A stretch of DNA of 64,000 nt. Source: Aliivibrio_A kagoshimensis (GTDB lineage Bacteria > Pseudomonadota > Gammaproteobacteria > Enterobacterales > Vibrionaceae). The position numbers and the translations under genes were made by a program. The stretch spans positions 1 through 64,000 of the forward strand of contig NZ_JAKJSQ010000003.1 of assembly GCF_050337105.1 (NCBI RefSeq), in the 5' to 3' direction. The notes under the pieces are model-generated. The model had not been told where the DNA came from. It made no database searches and saw only the letters and a program-made list of their open reading frames with translations. This document shows positions 59,912 through 64,000 of the stretch, piece after piece; the first letter of the stretch is position 1; each line of letters opens with the position of its first letter.

Positions 59912-62680
59912 TCAGTAAGAGTAGCCATCAGGCTCCAATGGTGTAAAACCTTGATCGCTTGCGGGTGAAAATCTCTGAATGACTTTAGAAGCAGGCATCG
60001 GTTTCCCACTATAATAACCCTGAACGAGGTCGCACTGTTGTTGCTCTAAAAAAGAGAGCTGAGCTTTACTTTCTACCCCTTCGGCTAATACATTTAAGCC
60101 AAGAGAGTGCCCCATTTGAATAATGGCAATGGTGATGGCTCGATTATCGGTATCAGTTTCTAGGTCAGTAATAAAACTGCGGTCAATTTTTACTTTTTTA
60201 ATCGGGAAACGTTTAAGGTAGCTGAGTGATGAGTAACCCGTACCAAAATCATCAATTGAGAGTGAGAAGCCCGCATCTGAGAGATTTTGCATCGTTACTG
60301 TTGCTTGATTAACATCGTGCATGACCATTCCTTCAGTGATCTCAAGTTCAATTAGGTTACTGGCTACTCCTTGAGTGTTTAAGATATCTAAAGTCTCTTC
60401 CAAGAAATTCGCTCGTCTAAACTGCACTGGGGAAATATTCACAGCAATACGTGATGGGAATATTCCATTTTGGTTAAAGATTTTTATCTGACGACAAGTT
60501 TCATTTAATACCCAAGTACCTAACTCATTGATAAGCCCACTCTGTTCGGCAATCGGGATAAATTGATCCGGTGGTATCATTCCTCTTTCTGGATGGTGCC
60601 AACGAATGAGGGCTTCAAAACTAATGAGCTCCATGGTTTTTATATCAAAAATGGGTTGATAGTAGAGTTCAAAATCATTATTGGCGATTGAAGATTGCAG
60701 ATCGATTTGGATCTGTTTTCGGTTCTGTAGTAGCGTATTCATTTCGCCGACAAAGAATCGGGTAATATTGCGACCATCCTCTTTCGCTTGATACATAGCT
60801 ATATCGGCATTTCGTAGCAGTTTCTTCGCATCAAGGGCGTCATCAGGGTAGATGGTGATACCAATGCTGGTACCAATTTGAATATCATTGCTGTCGATCT
60901 TTATTGGTTGGTGAATGCTCTCCATAATACGTTGAGATATATTGACAACATCATCATTGCAAGTGATTTTATTGATGATCAGGGCAAACTCATCGCCACC
61001 TAAACGCGCAACGGTATCGACTTCTCTCTCGACTTGGGTGATACGTTGTGAAACACGTTTGAGTAGTTCATCACCCACTTCATGCCCCAGCGTGTCATTT
61101 ATCATTTTGAAGTTATCAAGATCCATGAAACAGACGGCAAACTTATGCTGTCCACGCTTAGCCATACTGACCGCTTGTTGCAGCCTATCTTGAAACAGTG
61201 TTCTATTGGGCAATCCAGTTAACGGATCATGCAGGGCAAGGTAGCGAAGTTGGCACTCGACCTGTTTTTTTTCCTTTATTTGGCGCTGTAAATCACGATT
61301 GTTTTGGCTGATTTCAATCGTGGATTGATTGAAGTGAAACGCTAACAGACCAAACTCATCGGGGCGGCTGTCATCCAGCAATTTATTTTCAGTCGTCGAG
61401 TTATTTGAACGATACTGTTGCAGCTGAGAGACAACGGTGTACATAGGTTTGATTAATCGGCTGCGGAAAAAGAGAAAACCAATGCCGCCACTAATACACA
61501 TCATAGTGACCAATGAGAAAATCAGTAGGTTAATCACATCTTGGGCGCTGTCGGTTGCCATTCGCTGTGGTGAGACAATTATGACCTTCCATAAGGTTTC
61601 AGGCATTAGAAATACCGAGACTAAAACGGGTTCATGTAAAATGAGGTCATTTTGAAATAAGACTTGAGATATTTGGCTTGGAACCAGAACAGTACTGTTA
61701 GGCAGTGATGACATATTAGCGGCTATGAGAGAGGCTTCGCTTAGAGATATTTGATAGCTCTCATCTGCCAACTGTTTTGAAAATTGTTTTTCAGTTTCGG
61801 AGGTAAGAGAGACAATATTCTGGTTTATTTCTTGCAATATGTTATTGAATGGTTTGAATTCAGGACTCCGCTTAGCCAACTCTTCTGCAGTGATGAAATT
61901 CTCTATTTGGGTATTATTCTCCCCTCTGACAAACATTTTGCTCATTTTTTTATCTGGATATGAAAGAAATGTATTATTACGGTCAACGGCAAAGGCGTAG
62001 CCGCCAAGGGAAGCACTGGCTTTTTTTAAGTAGCGATCAAGACCACTGAGTTTAATGTCTAACGTTGCGTTGCCCTGAAAAGTGAACTCATCGAACATGG
62101 CAACGGTACAGGTGGCCATGGGTTCAAATGAATAGGGATCTGTGTACGATTTTGACCAGACACATTGACCCTGACGACTGTATCTGGCTGGAACATACCA
62201 CTCTTCGTTATGGTAACCATTACCGTCGGGGTGATTGTATTGATCAAAGTACTTCAACTTGCCTTGTTTGTCCCGGCCCCAAAAAAAACTACGACGTTCA
62301 ACACCTTCGACATATAATCCAGGCTCTGGCCAGATACCACCGCCCGCAATAAAGCTTTGATACCCGCTTAAATTGAGCATTTCAGGAATGATATTTCTCA
62401 TCAAACTAGGGTCTTTAGGCAAATTTTTACCGACTCGAGCTAAAGAGCGAGTTAAGGTTTCAGCGACGCTTAACTGTCTGGATAACTCAGTAACGATATG
62501 ATCGCCAGACTCTCGAATAAGAGATCGATTATTCTCAATCAAGATATCCTTAGCGATAAGGTGAATCACTAAAATGATGGTAATTATCATGGTGATGAAA
62601 AAAAACATCATGCCAAGGGTGAAGCGAAGTTGAATCGTGTCCTGCCAACGAACTGGGGCTCTAGTCATAGCCATAAACAT
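59912..62680 (-). CDS. dCache-GGDEF-EAL c-di-GMP enzyme
   Basis: The 922-residue membrane protein has a TM at about residues 20-45, a large periplasmic Cache-type sensor (about 50-385, GRDKQGKLKYFDQYNHPDGNGYHNEEWYVPARYSRQG), and a second TM at about 390-412. A HAMP-like linker follows. The GGDEF domain has an intact GGDEF at 561-565 (ARLGGDEFALII), and the EAL domain has an intact EAL at 689-691 (FEALIRWHHPERG) with DDFGTGYSSL. It can in principle both make and break c-di-GMP; the net activity is not readable. It is convergent with the START gene, 17 bases apart. Confidence 0.9.
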   Translation of the reverse strand: MFMAMTRAPVRWQDTIQLRFTLGMMFFFITMIITIILVIHLIAKDILIENNRSLIRESGDHIVTELSRQLSVAETLTRSLARVGKNLPKDPSLMRNIIPEMLNLSGYQSFIAGGGIWPEPGLYVEGVERRSFFWGRDKQGKLKYFDQYNHPDGNGYHNEEWYVPARYSRQGQCVWSKSYTDPYSFEPMATCTVAMFDEFTFQGNATLDIKLSGLDRYLKKASASLGGYAFAVDRNNTFLSYPDKKMSKMFVRGENNTQIENFITAEELAKRSPEFKPFNNILQEINQNIVSLTSETEKQFSKQLADESYQISLSEASLIAANMSSLPNSTVLVPSQISQVLFQNDLILHEPVLVSVFLMPETLWKVIIVSPQRMATDSAQDVINLLIFSLVTMMCISGGIGFLFFRSRLIKPMYTVVSQLQQYRSNNSTTENKLLDDSRPDEFGLLAFHFNQSTIEISQNNRDLQRQIKEKKQVECQLRYLALHDPLTGLPNRTLFQDRLQQAVSMAKRGQHKFAVCFMDLDNFKMINDTLGHEVGDELLKRVSQRITQVEREVDTVARLGGDEFALIINKITCNDDVVNISQRIMESIHQPIKIDSNDIQIGTSIGITIYPDDALDAKKLLRNADIAMYQAKEDGRNITRFFVGEMNTLLQNRKQIQIDLQSSIANNDFELYYQPIFDIKTMELISFEALIRWHHPERGMIPPDQFIPIAEQSGLINELGTWVLNETCRQIKIFNQNGIFPSRIAVNISPVQFRRANFLEETLDILNTQGVASNLIELEITEGMVMHDVNQATVTMQNLSDAGFSLSIDDFGTGYSSLSYLKRFPIKKVKIDRSFITDLETDTDNRAITIAIIQMGHSLGLNVLAEGVESKAQLSFLEQQQCDLVQGYYSGKPMPASKVIQRFSPASDQGFTPLEPDGYSY

Positions 62681-62918
62681 CCCCTAGAAAATATTGTTTT
62701 TATATCAAAAAGATAGTGTATATCTGTGAACTCAACAACTTTCAAAAGAACGGATTGGCATATTTAATTTTATAAACCTAAGGGTGAGGTGATGAATAAA
62801 TAGTTATTATTTCAACAGTTGTGAGTCGAATATCCCCCAGTTTTTTGTTTGCAAAGAGTTCGTAATATGGAACGTTTGCAATTACTTATATGCACATTTG
62901 GCGTATATGTGATTGACT
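62681..62918. other. intergenic region, no gene seen
   Basis: These 238 bases hold no credible frame. They contain the promoter for the GGDEF-EAL gene and the end of the aldehyde dehydrogenase gene. Nothing else stands out. Confidence 0.5.
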
Positions 62919-64000
62919 TTATCGGACAAAGAATCTTAGGAACCACTGGTGAAATCGATGGTATGGAGGGTGAATGATTTTACCGGTATTTATTTTTCCA
63001 CGTGTCAGGACGGTTTTGGCATGACTTAAGGTTAAAAAGCCCTCTTTGCCATGATAGTGCCCCATACCTGATGGTCCAATACCACCAAATGGAGCATCAT
63101 CAGCGGCAATGTGTAATATCGAGTCATTAATACAGATACCGCCAGAGTGGGTGGTATGGATGATTTTTTGCTGTACCTTTGAGTCAAAACTCATGATGTA
63201 TAATGCCAGTGGGCGTGGCCGGCGATTTACATACTCAATAGCATCATCCAGTGTGTCGTAACCTACGATAGGTAAAACAGGGCCAAATATCTCATCCTGC
63301 ATTAATAGCATGCTATCGTCGACATCGCAGACCAACTGAGTAGGCATTTTTCGACTGGAGTTATCTGTTTGTTCGCTATTCGCTGAAATGATCGTTGCGC
63401 CCTTATTTTGAGCATCACTAAGCAGTGTCGATAGACGATCAAATTGACGGGTATTAATGATGGCACTGTAATCGGCATTGTCTGTTACGGAACCATACAT
63501 AGCTGAAAATTTTTGTTTATAGGCGTGAACAAAAGCCTCTATTTTGTGGTGAGGCAGTAACACGTAATCTGGTGCGATGCATATCTGGCCTGAATTTAAA
63601 CATTTGCCATAAATTAAACGCTCAACGGCAGTATCTAGTGCGATTTCGTCATCAATAATGACTGGCGATTTTCCACCTAGCTCAAGGGTAACGGGCGTCA
63701 AGTTATCAGCAGCGGCTTTCATAACCAACTTCCCAACAGAAGTCGAACCTGTGAACAATAGGTGGTCAAAAGATAGGGAAGAGAACTCTGCGGCTACGTT
63801 TGCTTCCCCTTCAACCGCTATTACTTCCGTTTCATCAAAGATTGACGTTAACACCATTTTGATCACTACGTTTGTATGCGGAGTAAACTCAGAAAGTTTC
63901 AGCATTGCACGGTTGCCAGCAGCCAATGCGGTGATGAGAGGGCCAATAGAGAGTATGATCGGGAAGTTCCAAGGAACAATAATGCCGACAACACCAAGAG
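62919..64000 (-). CDS. aldehyde dehydrogenase (coniferyl-aldehyde type), cut by the right edge
   Basis: The reading frame runs unbroken to base 64000, so the start lies outside the window. Seen from that edge are LGVVGIIVPWNFPII (cofactor-binding PWNFP), ALAAGNRAMLKLSE, FTGSTSVGKLVM, the general-base Glu in VTLELGGKSP, the catalytic Cys in NSGQICIAPDYVLLP, and DDAPFGGIGPSGMGHYHGKEGF near the end. The APDY after the Cys and the shorter C-end fit the coniferyl-aldehyde/fatty-aldehyde branch. It oxidises aldehydes to acids with NAD(P). Confidence 0.88.
   Translation of the reverse strand, partial: LGVVGIIVPWNFPIILSIGPLITALAAGNRAMLKLSEFTPHTNVVIKMVLTSIFDETEVIAVEGEANVAAEFSSLSFDHLLFTGSTSVGKLVMKAAADNLTPVTLELGGKSPVIIDDEIALDTAVERLIYGKCLNSGQICIAPDYVLLPHHKIEAFVHAYKQKFSAMYGSVTDNADYSAIINTRQFDRLSTLLSDAQNKGATIISANSEQTDNSSRKMPTQLVCDVDDSMLLMQDEIFGPVLPIVGYDTLDDAIEYVNRRPRPLALYIMSFDSKVQQKIIHTTHSGGICINDSILHIAADDAPFGGIGPSGMGHYHGKEGFLTLSHAKTVLTRGKINTGKIIHPPYHRFHQWFLRFFVR

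Noticed and set aside
1..64000. CRISPR arrays, tRNA or rRNA genes, prophage or large biosynthetic clusters
   Set aside because: None was seen on reading both strands; repeats are short and dispersed, and no phage structural or NRPS/PKS genes are present.

Overview
The window looks like a chromosome segment from a marine gammaproteobacterium of the Vibrionaceae (Vibrio or a close relative). This rests on gene content recognised by eye: rlmF, yghU, a YaiL/DUF2058 protein, a lone autotransporter-type outer-membrane barrel, two TRAP transporters, a DctB/DctD-type two-component pair, many c-di-GMP and chemotaxis proteins, and a YhaJ/YhaK/YqjG-like trio. No rRNA, tRNA or CRISPR array was seen.

Layout. 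0-7.5 kb is accessory DNA. It holds a NUDIX pseudogene that has lost its Nudix box, a secreted EF-hand protein, and a hipBA toxin-antitoxin pair with four direct-repeat operator candidates. hipBA lies between an intact and a deleted copy of the same membrane-protein gene. A secreted FrsA-like hydrolase, a VOC protein and an outer-membrane barrel follow. 7.6-17.2 kb carries single-gene metabolic and housekeeping functions: a thioesterase, a glycosyltransferase with an unknown partner, a peroxiredoxin, a DUF2975/XRE pair, a Vat-like acetyltransferase, a histidine phosphatase, DUF924, PhnA, YghU and RlmF. 17.3-31 kb is a sensing and uptake block. It contains a TAXI-TRAP transporter with its own sensor kinase and sigma-54 activator (a good -24/-12 promoter precedes the binding-protein gene), a chemoreceptor, and a DctPQM transporter.

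31-41 kb is the most interesting part. A Fur-box-like promoter leads a seven-gene run: a large secreted protein of unknown family, a membrane b-type cytochrome, an FTR1 iron permease, a flavin amine-oxidase-like protein, a small secreted helical protein, a GT-C membrane glycosyltransferase, and a propeller-hexaheme cytochrome c. Genes 2-7 are tightly coupled by 4-nt and 1-nt overlaps and 7-12 nt gaps. I infer an iron-acquisition system in which cytochromes handle the redox chemistry around an FTR1 permease. I do not know a described system with this exact set.

41-44 kb is mobile: a Y1/REP-associated tyrosine transposase and an IS110-family element that carries most of the ambiguous bases of the window. 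A short GGGACAGACAC motif recurs at gene ends through the window, often near duplications. 44-64 kb holds a DUF2339 membrane protein, a nucleoside hydrolase, two c-di-GMP enzymes, a protein of proline-marked 14-residue repeats, the glutathionyl-hydroquinone reductase/pirin/LysR cluster, a fused peptide-type ABC ATPase without partners, an M50-like protease, a GntR regulator, several small unknowns, a START-domain lipoprotein, and an aldehyde dehydrogenase cut by the right edge.

All family names come from reading the translated sequence and motifs; no database search was run.
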